This document shows, piece after piece, positions 7,866 to 17,441 of a DNA stretch of 64,000 bases. The position numbers and the translations under genes are program-made. The notes under the pieces are model-generated. The model had not been told where the DNA came from and searched no databases. It saw nothing but the letters and a program-made list of their open reading frames with translations. Source of the stretch: Paenibacillus sonchi (lineage in GTDB: Bacteria > Bacillota > Bacilli > Paenibacillales > Paenibacillaceae). The stretch is from the NCBI RefSeq assembly GCF_016772475.1, contig NZ_CP068595.1, forward strand, positions 5,394,001-5,458,000, in the 5' to 3' direction. How positions within the stretch are numbered: position 1 is the stretch's first letter; each line of letters begins with the position of its first letter.

Positions 7866-8934
7866 AAGGCAAGTACGCATGTCCGGCACACATAATATGC
7901 GCATACGGCTGATCCTATTCATTTATATCAGTATCGTCTTTGGAATAGGGGTGTCTGCTATTGTTCCGCGAACCACCATTTATTTCCTGGATTTAGTTAT
8001 CGTAATTCTGTCGTTTGCCATACCGTCGTTTTGCGTCTTTTTTCTGCTGACACGGAATATCATCCGTTATGTGTTCAAGTTGACCGCCGGGCTGGAGATT
8101 ATTGCGCAGGGCAACCTAAACTATCGGATTATGGAGCTTAGAAAAGATGAACTGGGCGGCATTGCAAGCAACATTAACAGTATGGCAGAGAAGCTGGAGA
8201 CGCAGATTAACCGTGAACGGCAGTTAGAGCAGGCGAAGCTGGAATTAATAACCGGAGTCTCCCACGATCTGAGAACGCCTCTGACCAGCATCATCGGCTA
8301 TCTTGATTTACTGAAAGGCAAAGCCTACCTGGATCAGGATGAGCATGACCGTTTTATCGGCAATACCTATAATAAAGCGCTGCAAATCAAGCTGCTGATT
8401 GATGATTTATTTGAATATACAAGACTGACCGCACATGAGCTGCAGCTTCAGACCACAACCGTTGATTTGGGGGAGATGCTGAGACAGCTGCTCGTTGAAA
8501 TGGAACCCATAGCCAAAGAAAACCAGGTACACCTGGAAGCAAACCTCCCAACAACTCCCCTCCTTACCGAGATTGATCCGGATATGATTAAAAGAGCAAT
8601 AGATAATCTGCTGATTAATGCACTCAAGTTCTCGCTGAAGCCCGGAGTCATTCAAGTGTCACTCCGGCTTCAAAAGGATACCGCACTGATCTGTGTTGAA
8701 AATGACGGCGATCCGATTACAGAAGAACAGCAGAGACAACTTTTTGAGCGTTTTTATAAAGCAGGCCATTCACAGAGCCTTGATCACATTCCGGCCGGTG
8801 CCGGGCTTGGACTCTCCATTGCCCGAAGCATTGCCAATCTTCACCATGGAGAGCTGGAATGTGAACACTCCGGCGGACATTTCACCTTTCAGCTAGCCCT
8901 TCTCCAGGGAGCTATACCCCCGAATATGCCATAA
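7855..8934 (+). CDS. Two-component sensor histidine kinase
   Basis: A 359-residue kinase with two N-terminal membrane helices (about 17-36 and 44-66) and almost no extracytoplasmic loop, so it probably senses within the membrane. A HAMP-like linker (about 68-120) leads to the H-box G-V-S-H-D-L-R-T-P with predicted phospho-His H137. The N-box I-D-N-L-L-I-N-A-L and the G2 box [10 protein letters not shown] follow. Start is TTG 7855 with AGGAT upstream, overlapping the regulator; ATG 7879 is possible. Its end overlaps the convergent SDR gene by 23 bp. A small-loop sensor beside lipid enzymes fits sensing of membrane or envelope state (inference). Confidence 0.92.
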   Translation: MKNRRQVRMSGTHNMRIRLILFIYISIVFGIGVSAIVPRTTIYFLDLVIVILSFAIPSFCVFFLLTRNIIRYVFKLTAGLEIIAQGNLNYRIMELRKDELGGIASNINSMAEKLETQINRERQLEQAKLELITGVSHDLRTPLTSIIGYLDLLKGKAYLDQDEHDRFIGNTYNKALQIKLLIDDLFEYTRLTAHELQLQTTTVDLGEMLRQLLVEMEPIAKENQVHLEANLPTTPLLTEIDPDMIKRAIDNLLINALKFSLKPGVIQVSLRLQKDTALICVENDGDPITEEQQRQLFERFYKAGHSQSLDHIPAGAGLGLSIARSIANLHHGELECEHSGGHFTFQLALLQGAIPPNMP

Positions 8935-9765
8935 ATCCGCCGTCTACCGGCACTGTAATCCCTGTTACAAAACCGGACATGCTTTCGTCCGCCAGCCAGA
9001 GCAGGGTACCCAGCAGCTCTTCCGGCTTGCCGAAGCGGCGCATCGGGGTCTGGGAAATAATCTTGTGCGAACGTTCGGTTAGCTCCCCGTCTTCCCGGAG
9101 GAGCAGCTTTTCATTCTGCTTCGTGAGAAAAAAGCCCGGCGCAATGGCATTGACCCGGATGCCGGCTTCGGCCAGATGGACAGCCAGCCACTGCGTGAAG
9201 TTGTTAACGCCCGCTTTCGCAGCGCTGTAGGCAGGGACTTTGGTCATCGGCGCGGCGGCGCTCATGGAAGAGATATTAATCACCGAAGCTCCCGGGCGTC
9301 CGAGCATCTGCCTGGCAAAAATTTGCGTTGGAATAAGCGTGCCAATCAGGTTGAGGTCCATGACCTGCCGGAAGCCGGCGGCAGAAAGATCGAAAAGGAG
9401 GTGATCTCCGGATTCTCCAGATCGCCTTCCGTGAAGATTTCTTTCGTTGTGACCGCTGACGGCTGGTTGCCCCCGGCCCCGTTGATTAACAGATCACAAG
9501 GTCCCCAGTGGTTCAGGACTTCAGCAGCGGCACGGTGCACACTGCTGTCTTCTGTAACATCGCAGGCCACAGAAACGGCCTGGCCTCCGGCTGCGTTAAT
9601 CCCGGCAGCAAGGGAGTCTCCTTTTTCCGCGGTCCGGTTCAGAATGGAGACCTTCGCTCCCTGGCGGCCCAGTTCATGGGCCATAACGGCGCCTAAGACA
9701 CCTGCTCCTCCGGTAATGACAGCAACTTTGCCTGCAAGTGCAGGCTGTAAGGCTAACTTGGCCAT
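8912..9765 (-). CDS. SDR-family oxidoreductase (one-base frameshift in the given sequence)
   Basis: Short-chain dehydrogenase/reductase of about 284 residues once repaired, resembling fructuronate/mannonate-type SDRs. The 5' half has the NAD(P) motif T-G-G-A-G-V-L-G near residue 19 and N-G-A-G-G near 97. The 3' half in another frame has the catalytic Ser region I-N-I-S-S-M-S and Y-S-A-A-K. The break is at the A run 9393-9396 (T run on the coding strand). One more base there restores a continuous [18 protein letters not shown] segment typical of the family. Start is ATG 9765 with AAAGGAAG upstream. Probably a sequencing under-call. It lies beside, and on the same strand as, the AraC gene, facing the Gfo/Idh operon. 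Confidence 0.82.
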
Positions 9766-9858
9766 GAAAGGCACTTCCTTTCTATAGGGTCCTGCGCTAT
9801 AGCGCTTCCCAGTATGGCTTGTAGTTTATTGTAGCATTGCTTAGTGTCCCATTTGAGT

Positions 9859-10683
9859 TTATCGCGTGCTGCTCCGGTAAGCCGAGGGGGAGACTCCGGT
9901 TGTTTTTTTGAAAGTTTTCGAAAAATGCGCCAGTTCCAAGCCCACCTGCTCGGCAATATCGGAGATGCTGAAGCTGGTATAGGACAGCTGTTTTTTGGCG
10001 AGCTCCATCCGTTTGAGCTGTACATAATGCATAGGGGTTACCCCTATGAATTTTTTGAAATACGGGATGAAATAGTTCGGATGCAGATGCACCAGCTCCG
10101 CCAGCTCCTCGACCTCAAGCGGCCGCATCAGCCGCTGGTCAATATATTCAAGCACATGGGCAAGCTTGCCCTGATCACTGGAATGGAGCAGTTCATCTAT
10201 GAAATCAGAGTAGCCGCCAGCCTCCAGGCACAAGGCCAGAAGAGTGAGCAGGCCCGCCTGTAGACGGATCTTGGACAGGAAGCTGTCATCCTGAAACAGT
10301 GAGATCATCCCGGTAAAAACCGCCCGGACCGCATCCGGGTCGGCCGCATCGCTGATATACAGCTTGTTCGCAGAATGAAACAGCGGCCACTCGCCAATAT
10401 GGGCATCGAAATGGCAAAAGTAGCGGGCATAAGGATTATCGGGCGACGTTTCCGTTGTCTGTGTGGAGCCGGCAGGCATAATCATTAATTGCCCCGGCCT
10501 GGGATAATAGGCCACCCCATTAATGATCACTTTCCCTTCTCCGCGGTCAATAAAATAAAGCCGGTTGAAGGAAGGCGTCTCGTTCGTGCGGTTCCAGCCG
10601 GGATACTTCGTGCTGAGCTGGGCATAAGTTACGGTAACATTCAAATTCTGCAGCAGCCGCCCCGGCGTATTGAAGTGATCCAT
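9859..10683 (-). CDS. AraC-family transcriptional regulator
   Basis: A 274-residue regulator. An N-terminal cupin-like AraC_binding domain (about 15-160, with Y-P-R-P-G-Q-L-M-I-M-P-A-G) precedes two C-terminal helix-turn-helices (about 175-270: L-E-V-E-E-L-A-E-L-V-H-L-H-P-N-Y-F and F-S-I-S-D-I-A-E-Q-V-G). ATG 10683 has AAAGGAG upstream. It is divergent from the Gfo/Idh-isomerase operon and most likely activates it in response to a sugar or sugar acid. The 160-bp intergenic region is AT-rich. Confidence 0.92.
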   Translation of the reverse strand: MDHFNTPGRLLQNLNVTVTYAQLSTKYPGWNRTNETPSFNRLYFIDRGEGKVIINGVAYYPRPGQLMIMPAGSTQTTETSPDNPYARYFCHFDAHIGEWPLFHSANKLYISDAADPDAVRAVFTGMISLFQDDSFLSKIRLQAGLLTLLALCLEAGGYSDFIDELLHSSDQGKLAHVLEYIDQRLMRPLEVEELAELVHLHPNYFIPYFKKFIGVTPMHYVQLKRMELAKKQLSYTSFSISDIAEQVGLELAHFSKTFKKTTGVSPSAYRSSTR

Positions 10684-10843
10684 AGTACAACTCCTTTGAA
10701 AAGGGATTCATTCTATTATACCGCTTTCATTTAACTAATACATCTTAATTATATACAAATAGTCCTTAATTCCAGTCATGTTCACACCCAAAAAATAAGG
10801 TTATCCTCATATCATAAACTGAATTTAGGAAGTGATCCTGGAG

Positions 10844-12007
10844 ATGGCAAAGGTACGTTATGGAATTATTGGCATCGGGAATATGGGCCGTGCCCATGCC
10901 CTGAGTCTGCTGGAGGATGTGAAGGGGGCCGAGCTGGCTGCGGTATGCGATATCAGTCCTGAGCGCCTGGAATGGGCATCGGAACAATTGCCGGAGAAGG
11001 TAAAGCATTTCAGTACAGCAGCAGAGATGTTTCAATCCGGGACGATTGATGCTGTATTAATCTCAACTCCCCATTATGACCACCCGCCGCTGGCGATTGA
11101 GGCGCTGGGCTATGGGCTTCATGTCCTGATTGAAAAGCCTGCCGGGGTGTACACCAAAGCCGTCCAGGAAATGAACGAGGCTGCTGCAAAGTCGGACCGC
11201 AAATTCGGCATTATGTACAACCAGCGGACGAATCCGCTTTACCAAAAGCTGCGGGAGCTGATTCAGGCCGGCGAGCTTGGCGAAATCCGCCGCACGAATT
11301 GGATTATCACTAACTGGTACAGATCGCAGAATTATTATGATTCCGGCGGCTGGCGTGCTACCTGGGCCGGAGAAGGCGGCGGGGTGCTGCTGAATCAGGA
11401 CCCGCATCAGCTGGATCTCTGGCAGTGGACCACAGGGATGATGCCGAAGCGCATCCGGGCATTTTGCTACTTTGGCAAATACCGGAATATTGAGGTCGAA
11501 GATGATGTAACCGCTTATGCCGAGTATCCGAACGGAGCCACCGGCTTGTTCATTACGACGACCGGTGAAGCTCCGGGAACGAACCGCTTTGAAATTACCG
11601 GCGATAACGGAAAAATCGTCGTTGAGGACGGCGCCCTGACCTTCTGGCGGCTGCGCACACCGGAGCCGGTTTTCAATGCTGAATATAAGGGCGGCTTCGG
11701 AGCACCTGAATGCTGGAAATGCGAGATTCCGGTGACAAAAGGGGATGGCGAGCAGCATAGAGGCATCCTGCGCAACTTCACGAACGCTATTCTGCACGAT
11801 GAACCCCTGCTGGCGCCGGGGGAAGAAGGCATCCATGGTCTGACGCTTTCGAACGCCATGTATCTGTCCGCATGGACAGACAACTGGGTGGACCTGCCGA
11901 TTGACAGTGATCTGTTCCATGAGAAGCTGATGGAAAAAGTGCAAAATTCCACCTTCCAGAAGGATACAACTGCGCAAAAAACACTGAATGTAACCGGAAC
12001 ACATTAA
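10844..12007 (+). CDS. Gfo/Idh/MocA-family oxidoreductase
   Basis: About 387 residues. The N-terminal Rossmann fold starts Y-G-I-I-G-I-G-N-M-G-R-A-H-A. The family motif E-K-P-A-G (catalytic-site Lys) is near residue 96, and the C-terminal alpha/beta domain includes W-R-A-T-W-A-G-E-G-G-G-V-L-L-N-Q-D-P-H-Q-L-D-L, with the His/Asp pair placed for catalysis. It is expected to oxidise a sugar, inositol or derivative with NAD(P). ATG 10844 is preferred over GTG 10832 because AGGAAG lies about 11 bases upstream. First gene of a four-gene operon with an isomerase and two more Gfo/Idh enzymes. Confidence 0.9.
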   Translation: MAKVRYGIIGIGNMGRAHALSLLEDVKGAELAAVCDISPERLEWASEQLPEKVKHFSTAAEMFQSGTIDAVLISTPHYDHPPLAIEALGYGLHVLIEKPAGVYTKAVQEMNEAAAKSDRKFGIMYNQRTNPLYQKLRELIQAGELGEIRRTNWIITNWYRSQNYYDSGGWRATWAGEGGGVLLNQDPHQLDLWQWTTGMMPKRIRAFCYFGKYRNIEVEDDVTAYAEYPNGATGLFITTTGEAPGTNRFEITGDNGKIVVEDGALTFWRLRTPEPVFNAEYKGGFGAPECWKCEIPVTKGDGEQHRGILRNFTNAILHDEPLLAPGEEGIHGLTLSNAMYLSAWTDNWVDLPIDSDLFHEKLMEKVQNSTFQKDTTAQKTLNVTGTH

Positions 12008-12041
12008 GAATTTAGAAGCTGATCAGGGAGTGAAATAACCT

Positions 12042-12806
12042 ATGAAGACGTCAACGATTGCTGCGCAAATGTATACCCTGCGGGAATTCACCCAGACCCC
12101 GGAAGGGCTGCGGGAGAGCTTCCTTAAAGTGAAGGACATCGGCTATCAGGCTGTGCAGGTTTCGGGTATTGGCCCGATTGATCCGCAGCTGGTGAAGCAA
12201 TACGCGGATGAAGCCGGGCTTGTTATCTGTGCGACACATGTCCCCTGGGACAGGCTGGTGAATGATCTTGACGCACTGGCCGCTGAACATAAGCTCTGGA
12301 ACTGTAAATATGTCGGACTTGGAGCGCTGCCGGGCGAGTATCAGACCAGTCAGGAGGGCTACCGCACTTTTGCCAAGAAGGTCTCCGAAATCGCTCTTGT
12401 TCTGAAGCAGAAGCACGGGCTGCAGTTCGTTTATCATAATCACGATTTTGAGTTCGAGCGTCTGGACGGTGTTACCGGACTTGAAGTGCTGCTTCAGGAA
12501 GCGGACCCGGCGGCGTTCGATTTCGAGCTGGATCTTTACTGGGTTCAGGCCGGCGGGGGAAGTCCGGTAGATTGGATTCACAGGGTCAAGGACAGAATGC
12601 GGGTTGTGCATCTGAAGGATATGGCGGTAGTTGCAAGGAAAGCGGAATTTGCCGAGATCGGCCAAGGAAATATGAATTACCCGGCGATTATTGAGGCCTG
12701 CCGTGAGACCGGAGTAGAGTGGTTTGTCGTTGAGCAGGATGTCTGCCGCCGCGATCCGTTCGAGAGCCTGAAGATCAGCCTGGACTATCTGCACACACTG
12801 CTATAA
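12042..12806 (+). CDS. Sugar phosphate isomerase/epimerase (AP endonuclease 2-like TIM barrel)
   Basis: A 254-residue xylose-isomerase-like TIM barrel of the IolE/IolI type. Metal-site segments are visible: Y-H-N-H-D-F-E-F near 130, the D-L-Y-W-V region near 165 (first-shell Asp), V-V-H-L-K-D near 193 and a closing V-V-E-Q-D near 231. GGGAGTG precedes ATG 12042. Between two Gfo/Idh dehydrogenases it probably interconverts a keto-sugar or keto-inositol intermediate; the exact substrate cannot be read from sequence. Confidence 0.88.
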   Translation: MKTSTIAAQMYTLREFTQTPEGLRESFLKVKDIGYQAVQVSGIGPIDPQLVKQYADEAGLVICATHVPWDRLVNDLDALAAEHKLWNCKYVGLGALPGEYQTSQEGYRTFAKKVSEIALVLKQKHGLQFVYHNHDFEFERLDGVTGLEVLLQEADPAAFDFELDLYWVQAGGGSPVDWIHRVKDRMRVVHLKDMAVVARKAEFAEIGQGNMNYPAIIEACRETGVEWFVVEQDVCRRDPFESLKISLDYLHTLL

Positions 12807-12829
12807 CTGAACACTGGGGAGGAAAAAGG

Positions 12830-13918
12830 ATGAGCCGCAAAGACGGAATGAATTATGCGCCCAAGCATGAGGCCAAACCGGTGGTTGGGCCGGGTGAATT
12901 CGTAATCGCAGCAATCGCGCTGGACCATGGTCACATCTATGGCATGTGCAACGGGCTGGTGGAAGCCGGAGCCCAACTGAAATGGGTATATGATCCTGAC
13001 CCCGAAAAGGTCAAAGCCTTTATCGCCGCTTATCCGGAGGTCCAGGTGGCAAGATCCGCAGAAGAAGTGCTGGAAGACCCGGAGGTCCGCCTGGTGGCGG
13101 CAGCGGCGGTGCCTTCCGAGCGGGGGCCGCTGGGCTTGCGTGTAATGGCCCACGGGAAGGATTATTTTACGGATAAAGCCCCGTTTACCGCGATGGAGCA
13201 GCTTGAAGCGGCATGGTTGCAGTCAGAGAAGACCAAACGCAAATATATGTGCTACTTCAGCGAACGGCTGCATGTGGAAAGTGCGGTCTACGCCGGGCAG
13301 TTGATCCGTCAGGGAGCTATCGGCCGGGTGCTGCAGCTGATCGGGATGGGACCGCACCGGCTAAATGCGCCCAGCCGTCCTGAATGGTTTTTCCAGCGCG
13401 AGAAGTACGGCGGCATACTCTGTGATATCGGCAGCCACCAGATTGAGCAGTTTCTCTACTATGGGAACTGCCGGGATGCTAAAGTGCTGCACAGCAAGGT
13501 TGCCAACTATAATAACGCGGCCTACCCGGAGCTGGAGGATTTCGGCGATGCGACCTTGGTAGGCGACAATGGGACGACCCAATATTTCCGCGTGGACTGG
13601 TTCACCCCGGCGGGGCTGGGCACATGGGGAGATGGCCGGACCATTATCATGGGAACCGAAGGGTACATGGAGCTGCGCAAATACAGCGATATTGCCCGGT
13701 CGAACACACCGGATCATGTATTTTGGGTGGATGGGCAAGGCGAGCATTATGAGCAGGTGGCCGGGAAGGTAGGTTTTCCTTTCTTCGGAGAGCTGATTCT
13801 GGACTGCTTGGAGCGCACTGAGCTGGCGATGACCCAGGCCCATGTGTTCAAAGCTGCGGAGCTGTGTCTTACGGCGCAATCCCAGGCGTTGAACCTCACC
13901 CCGGATATACTCAGATAG
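12830..13918 (+). CDS. Divergent Gfo/Idh-family protein
   Basis: A 362-residue member of the Gfo/Idh fold. The usual G-x-G-x-x-G near the N-terminus is replaced by I-A-L-D-H-G-H-I-Y-G-M, and E-K-P becomes D-K-A-P-F-T near residue 116, keeping the Lys. The later part has G-I-L-C-D-I-G-S-H-Q-I-E-Q-F with the conserved His. About 35 extra N-terminal residues lie before the fold. GGGAGG precedes ATG 12830. The altered nucleotide loop could mean different cofactor binding or a non-oxidoreductase role; related proteins are common in Paenibacillus sugar loci. Confidence 0.8.
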   Translation: MSRKDGMNYAPKHEAKPVVGPGEFVIAAIALDHGHIYGMCNGLVEAGAQLKWVYDPDPEKVKAFIAAYPEVQVARSAEEVLEDPEVRLVAAAAVPSERGPLGLRVMAHGKDYFTDKAPFTAMEQLEAAWLQSEKTKRKYMCYFSERLHVESAVYAGQLIRQGAIGRVLQLIGMGPHRLNAPSRPEWFFQREKYGGILCDIGSHQIEQFLYYGNCRDAKVLHSKVANYNNAAYPELEDFGDATLVGDNGTTQYFRVDWFTPAGLGTWGDGRTIIMGTEGYMELRKYSDIARSNTPDHVFWVDGQGEHYEQVAGKVGFPFFGELILDCLERTELAMTQAHVFKAAELCLTAQSQALNLTPDILR

Positions 13919-13955
13919 CCGGTCAGAAGACAGACCAAAGCGGAAGGTGAATTGG

Positions 13956-14960
13956 ATGAGTACAATAGGAGCAGCCATCATCGGGTGCGGGGCAATTGCT
14001 CCCTTGCACGCCAAGGCGATTCAATCCATGGAAGGCGCCCGGCTGGTGGCCGTTGCCGACACAGATCCTGCAAAGGCAGCTGAAGCAGCCAAGAATTACG
14101 GCTGTGAGGCGTTAACAGACTATAAGCAGCTTCTGGGGAGAACGGATATCGGCATTGTCCATTTATGCACGCCGCATCATCTGCATGCACCGATGGCAGC
14201 GGAGTTTCTTGAGGCAGGCCATCATGTTTTAACAGAGAAGCCCATCGCGCTGGATGTTCCCTCTGCCCGGCGTATCCAGGAAGCGGCGGCGGCCAGCCAG
14301 GGACAGCTTGGCATTGTCTTTCAAAACCGCTATAATAACCCTTCCATCCGGATCAAAGAGACCATTGATTCCGGGAATCTGGGCCGGCTCATCTGCATGA
14401 AGGGGATTGTAACCTGGTACCGGAGCGAAGACTATTATACGGAGAGCGGCTGGCGGGGCAAATGGGCTACCGAAGGCGGCGGAGTGCTGATTAATCAGAC
14501 GATCCATACCCTTGATCTGCTGCAATGGTTCGGGGGCGAGATTGCCTCCGTCACCGGAAGTGTGACCACCGATGTGCTGAATGAAGTCATCGAAGTGGAG
14601 GATACGGCACATGCCTGCATTATTTTCAAGAATAATGTCCGGGGACTCTTCTACGGTACGAATGCTTATTCCGTGAATTCTCCGGTAGAAATGGAGCTTG
14701 TCTTTGAGCAAGGCACGCTGCTTCTGCGCCGGGACTGCCTGTATCTCTGGAAAGACGGCCATGAAACACTGCTGTCTGAGCCCGTATCCACGGCGGTCGA
14801 AGGCAAGTCCTACTGGGGAACCAGCCATCAGCGGTTAATCCAGGACTTTTACAAGCACGTCAGAGAAGGGCGGAAATTCTGGATTGACGCGGGCGAGGGG
14901 ATCAAGGCGCTGGAGGTTATTGCCGGCATCTATTCATCTGCAGAGAATCCCTCAAATTGA
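13956..14960 (+). CDS. Gfo/Idh/MocA-family oxidoreductase
   Basis: About 334 residues with a canonical A-I-I-G-C-G-A-I-A-P-L-H-A nucleotide loop, E-K-P-I-A-L-D near 91, and W-A-T-E-G-G-G-V-L-I-N-Q-T-I-H-T-L-D-L-L in the substrate domain. I prefer ATG 13956 (GGAAGGTGA six bases upstream) over GTG 13947. It is clearly homologous to the first gene of the operon, including the W-Y-R-S-x-x-Y-Y-x-x-x-G-W-R segment, so the two probably act on related substrates. Last gene of the operon. Confidence 0.9.
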   Translation: MSTIGAAIIGCGAIAPLHAKAIQSMEGARLVAVADTDPAKAAEAAKNYGCEALTDYKQLLGRTDIGIVHLCTPHHLHAPMAAEFLEAGHHVLTEKPIALDVPSARRIQEAAAASQGQLGIVFQNRYNNPSIRIKETIDSGNLGRLICMKGIVTWYRSEDYYTESGWRGKWATEGGGVLINQTIHTLDLLQWFGGEIASVTGSVTTDVLNEVIEVEDTAHACIIFKNNVRGLFYGTNAYSVNSPVEMELVFEQGTLLLRRDCLYLWKDGHETLLSEPVSTAVEGKSYWGTSHQRLIQDFYKHVREGRKFWIDAGEGIKALEVIAGIYSSAENPSN

Positions 14961-15039
14961 CTTTAGGCACATTTAGCCTTATCTTCATAACATACGTTTC
15001 TAGTTTGGCAGATGATAGGCAGGGAGAGGGATACAGGTT

Positions 15040-15552
15040 ATGGAACAGGCAATGTTTGCCGGAGGCTGCTTCTGGTGCATGGTGACACCTTTTGAGGAGC
15101 TGCCTGGAATTCAAGGGATTGTCTCCGGCTACGCCGGGGGTACGGTAGAGAACCCCACCTATGAGCAGGTCAAAACCGGAACGACAGGTCATTATGAGGT
15201 GGTGCAGATCACTTATGATCCGGCCTTGTTCCCATACTCCAGGCTGCTGGAGCTGTTCTGGCCGCAAATCGATCCGACGGATGACGGCGGACAGTTTCAG
15301 GATAGAGGCGCCCAATACCGTACAGCGGTATTCTACTATAATGAAGAGCAGCGCCTGGCCGCCTTGGCTTCCCGCGATCAGGTTGCGGCCAGCGGGAGAT
15401 TTGAGGGTCCGGTGGTGACGGAAATTCTGCCGGCGCCGCGCTTTTACCGGGCGGAGGAATATCATCAGGACTATCACAAAAAGAATCCGAAGCACTATAA
15501 AGAGGACCGCGAGCAATCCGGACGCGACACCTTTATTGCGGAGCATTGGTAA
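15040..15552 (+). CDS. msrA: Peptide methionine sulfoxide reductase A
   Basis: A 170-residue MsrA that reduces the S-epimer of methionine sulfoxide in proteins. It has the catalytic motif G-C-F-W-C (nucleophile C10), a conserved G-Y-A-G-G near 31, Y-E-V-V-Q-I-T-Y-D-P and Y-H-Q-D-Y. No MsrB domain or C-terminal resolving-Cys tail is present; C13 in the motif is the only nearby extra Cys. No signal peptide, so cytoplasmic. A Rho-independent terminator follows directly. Confidence 0.95.
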   Translation: MEQAMFAGGCFWCMVTPFEELPGIQGIVSGYAGGTVENPTYEQVKTGTTGHYEVVQITYDPALFPYSRLLELFWPQIDPTDDGGQFQDRGAQYRTAVFYYNEEQRLAALASRDQVAASGRFEGPVVTEILPAPRFYRAEEYHQDYHKKNPKHYKEDREQSGRDTFIAEHW

Positions 15553-15570
15553 AAGTAAAACTACGATATA

Positions 15571-15620
15571 AAAGCCTTAACACTCCTGGACTCTGGAGAA
15601 TTAAGGCTTTTTTCTTTTTT
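15571..15620 (+). terminator. Rho-independent terminator after msrA
   Basis: AAAGCCTTAA and TTAAGGCTTT form the outer stem, with CTCC/GGAG pairing inside, followed by TTTTTTCTTTTTT. Confidence 0.9.
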
Positions 15621-15732
15621 GCAGCAAAAGTGGCGGTAATCCTCTTCATCAAATCGTTTCACCCAAAATATGGGGACAAAAACCGAAATTCTGATCCTAC
15701 TAAAAGGGCAGAAGGAATACTATAATCATAGT

Positions 15733-15746
15733 TGAAAACGCATACA
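15733..15746 (+). promoter_or_regulatory. Possible cre (CcpA) site before the glucanase gene
   Basis: TGAAAACGCATACA matches 13 of 14 positions of the B. subtilis cre consensus TGWNANCGNTNWCA (A instead of T at position 10). It lies about 50 bp before the start codon, a position suitable for catabolite repression. Confidence 0.4.
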
Positions 15747-15794
15747 TTTATGGTGCGTGATTGAACCTAAACCATTTATTGGAGGTAGATTGCG

Positions 15795-17153
15795 ATGAGA
15801 AAAAGATGGCTAATGTCTGTGCTCGCGCTCCTGCTGCTGATCTCCTGCTTCCCGCTGTTCGGCTCCAGGGCTGAGGCCGCCGACTACACGCAAGGTGTCG
15901 ATTTGTCGGGTACCACGGCAACAATCTGGTTCAAATCCACCGTGAACACAAGTTGGGTGGATGTGCATTACAAGGTTAACAATGGTACACAGTTGAATCT
16001 CCGCATGGCGTACAACAGCAGTAAAGCCCGTTATGAACAAGCGGTGACGGGTGTTGCCAGCGGCACGGCCCTCACCTATTTCTTCACCTACAATAATGGA
16101 ACACCTGCGTATGACACGGGCTGGTTCACTTACAATGCAGGGCCAACACCGACCACACCGCCTTCGAATCCCTCCGGTTCGATCTATTCTGTTCCAGCCT
16201 CATCCATTCCTGTTGCGCCAAACGGTTCCATCTCCGTAAAAGTAATGAACGGGACAGGCGGGGCATATCCCGACAGCCAGATCTACTGGGGGGTTCTGGG
16301 GATTAATCCGGCCAACAAACAATGGAGTTATCTGGATCTGAACGGGAATCTTGTACCAATCTCCACGGCTCTGAACGACGCTTCCGGACATCTGACCAAA
16401 AATGGCGTGAATTATGCGAACATTTATCACAAGGTCAGCGAAGCTTCCTGGGTCAACCTGCCCAAAATCACCTCTGGACGAATGTTCCTCAGTGTAGGCA
16501 CACCACTGTACATCAAGACTTATAACGACGGCTTCGCCGGACCGAATGTCGATAATCCGACTGATCCGAACCGCAATATCTACTTTGATTTTGTGGAATT
16601 TACAGTCGATGACGCCGGTTACCATGGGAATACTACCCGCGTTGACGGCTTCGGCTTCCCGATCCAGCACCGGCTGGTGAACATGTCGGGGTCTTTTGAC
16701 CAGACGGTAGGCGAATTTGAATCGGAAACCCGTGCCGGATTATTTACAAAATATCAGAACGAAGTGCCGTCCGCCTTCAAATCGTTAGCTACGGATCAGG
16801 CACCCTACCGGATTGTGGCACCGATACATGGATCTTTTGCTGCTGGCGGAGCCAATGCCAACTATTTCGCCGGTTATTCCAGCTACAACACCCAGGATAT
16901 TCTCCGCTGCGACGGAGCGCTGACCGATGCCGCAACGGCTGCTGCGATCAACCGCCATGTCTATACAACCAGCAACTGGAATAATGTCGCCAACTATTAC
17001 AAAGCCGCTCCGGCCAACTATTATGCGAAGTTCTGGCATGACCATAGCATTAACGGCCTGGCCTACGGCTTCCCGTATGATGATGTCAACGGCCAAGCTG
17101 CCTACCTGGAGGTAGGCGATCCCAAAGGACTGATTATCCGTGTCGCCTGGTAA
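15795..17153 (+). CDS. Secreted GH64 beta-1,3-glucanase with N-terminal CBM56-like module
   Basis: A 452-residue secreted enzyme. The Sec signal peptide (about 1-29) ends in A-E-A-A. A beta-sandwich carbohydrate-binding module of CBM56 type (about 30-117, Y-T-Q-G-V-D-L-S-G-T-T-A-T-I-W-F) is joined by a Pro/Thr/Ser linker (P-T-P-T-T-P-P) to a GH64 thaumatin-like catalytic domain (about 130-452, with V-D-N-P-T-D-P-N and D-F-V-E-F-T-V-D). Family members release laminaripentaose from beta-1,3-glucan and attack fungal walls. GGAGGTAG precedes ATG 15795. It is flanked by hairpins and so is probably monocistronic. Confidence 0.9.
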   Translation: MRKRWLMSVLALLLLISCFPLFGSRAEAADYTQGVDLSGTTATIWFKSTVNTSWVDVHYKVNNGTQLNLRMAYNSSKARYEQAVTGVASGTALTYFFTYNNGTPAYDTGWFTYNAGPTPTTPPSNPSGSIYSVPASSIPVAPNGSISVKVMNGTGGAYPDSQIYWGVLGINPANKQWSYLDLNGNLVPISTALNDASGHLTKNGVNYANIYHKVSEASWVNLPKITSGRMFLSVGTPLYIKTYNDGFAGPNVDNPTDPNRNIYFDFVEFTVDDAGYHGNTTRVDGFGFPIQHRLVNMSGSFDQTVGEFESETRAGLFTKYQNEVPSAFKSLATDQAPYRIVAPIHGSFAAGGANANYFAGYSSYNTQDILRCDGALTDAATAAAINRHVYTTSNWNNVANYYKAAPANYYAKFWHDHSINGLAYGFPYDDVNGQAAYLEVGDPKGLIIRVAW

Positions 17154-17217
17154 AAAGCGTATTCCGTACAGAGCGCGCACTTTGGCAAGCTGAGTCAGGT
17201 TCACTTTTGACATTAAC

Positions 17218-17247
17218 AGCCCCGGCAGGGTCTAGCCTGCCGGGGCT
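17218..17247. terminator. Strong GC hairpin downstream of the glucanase
   Basis: AGCCCCGGCAGG pairs perfectly with CCTGCCGGGGCT across a short loop. No uninterrupted T tract follows, so termination efficiency is uncertain. Confidence 0.6.
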
Positions 17248-17441
17248 ACACTTGTCATCTTTATCACAATTACCTCAAAATCTGCTTTTCTTGACCGGCT
17301 TGCAGCACAGCCTTCAGGATTCATGAATGACTTTCAGGTAATAGTTATTCTTTAATTATTGCAATTCTACATATTTTCTTCATATTTATCGGGTACACTT
17401 CTATTTAAAATCGCGTGAGCAGTAAAATGGAGGGATACACG

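Noticed and set aside
11063..12004. 313-codon open frame antisense to the first Gfo/Idh gene
   Set aside because: Same artefact; the plus strand encodes a full conserved oxidoreductase.
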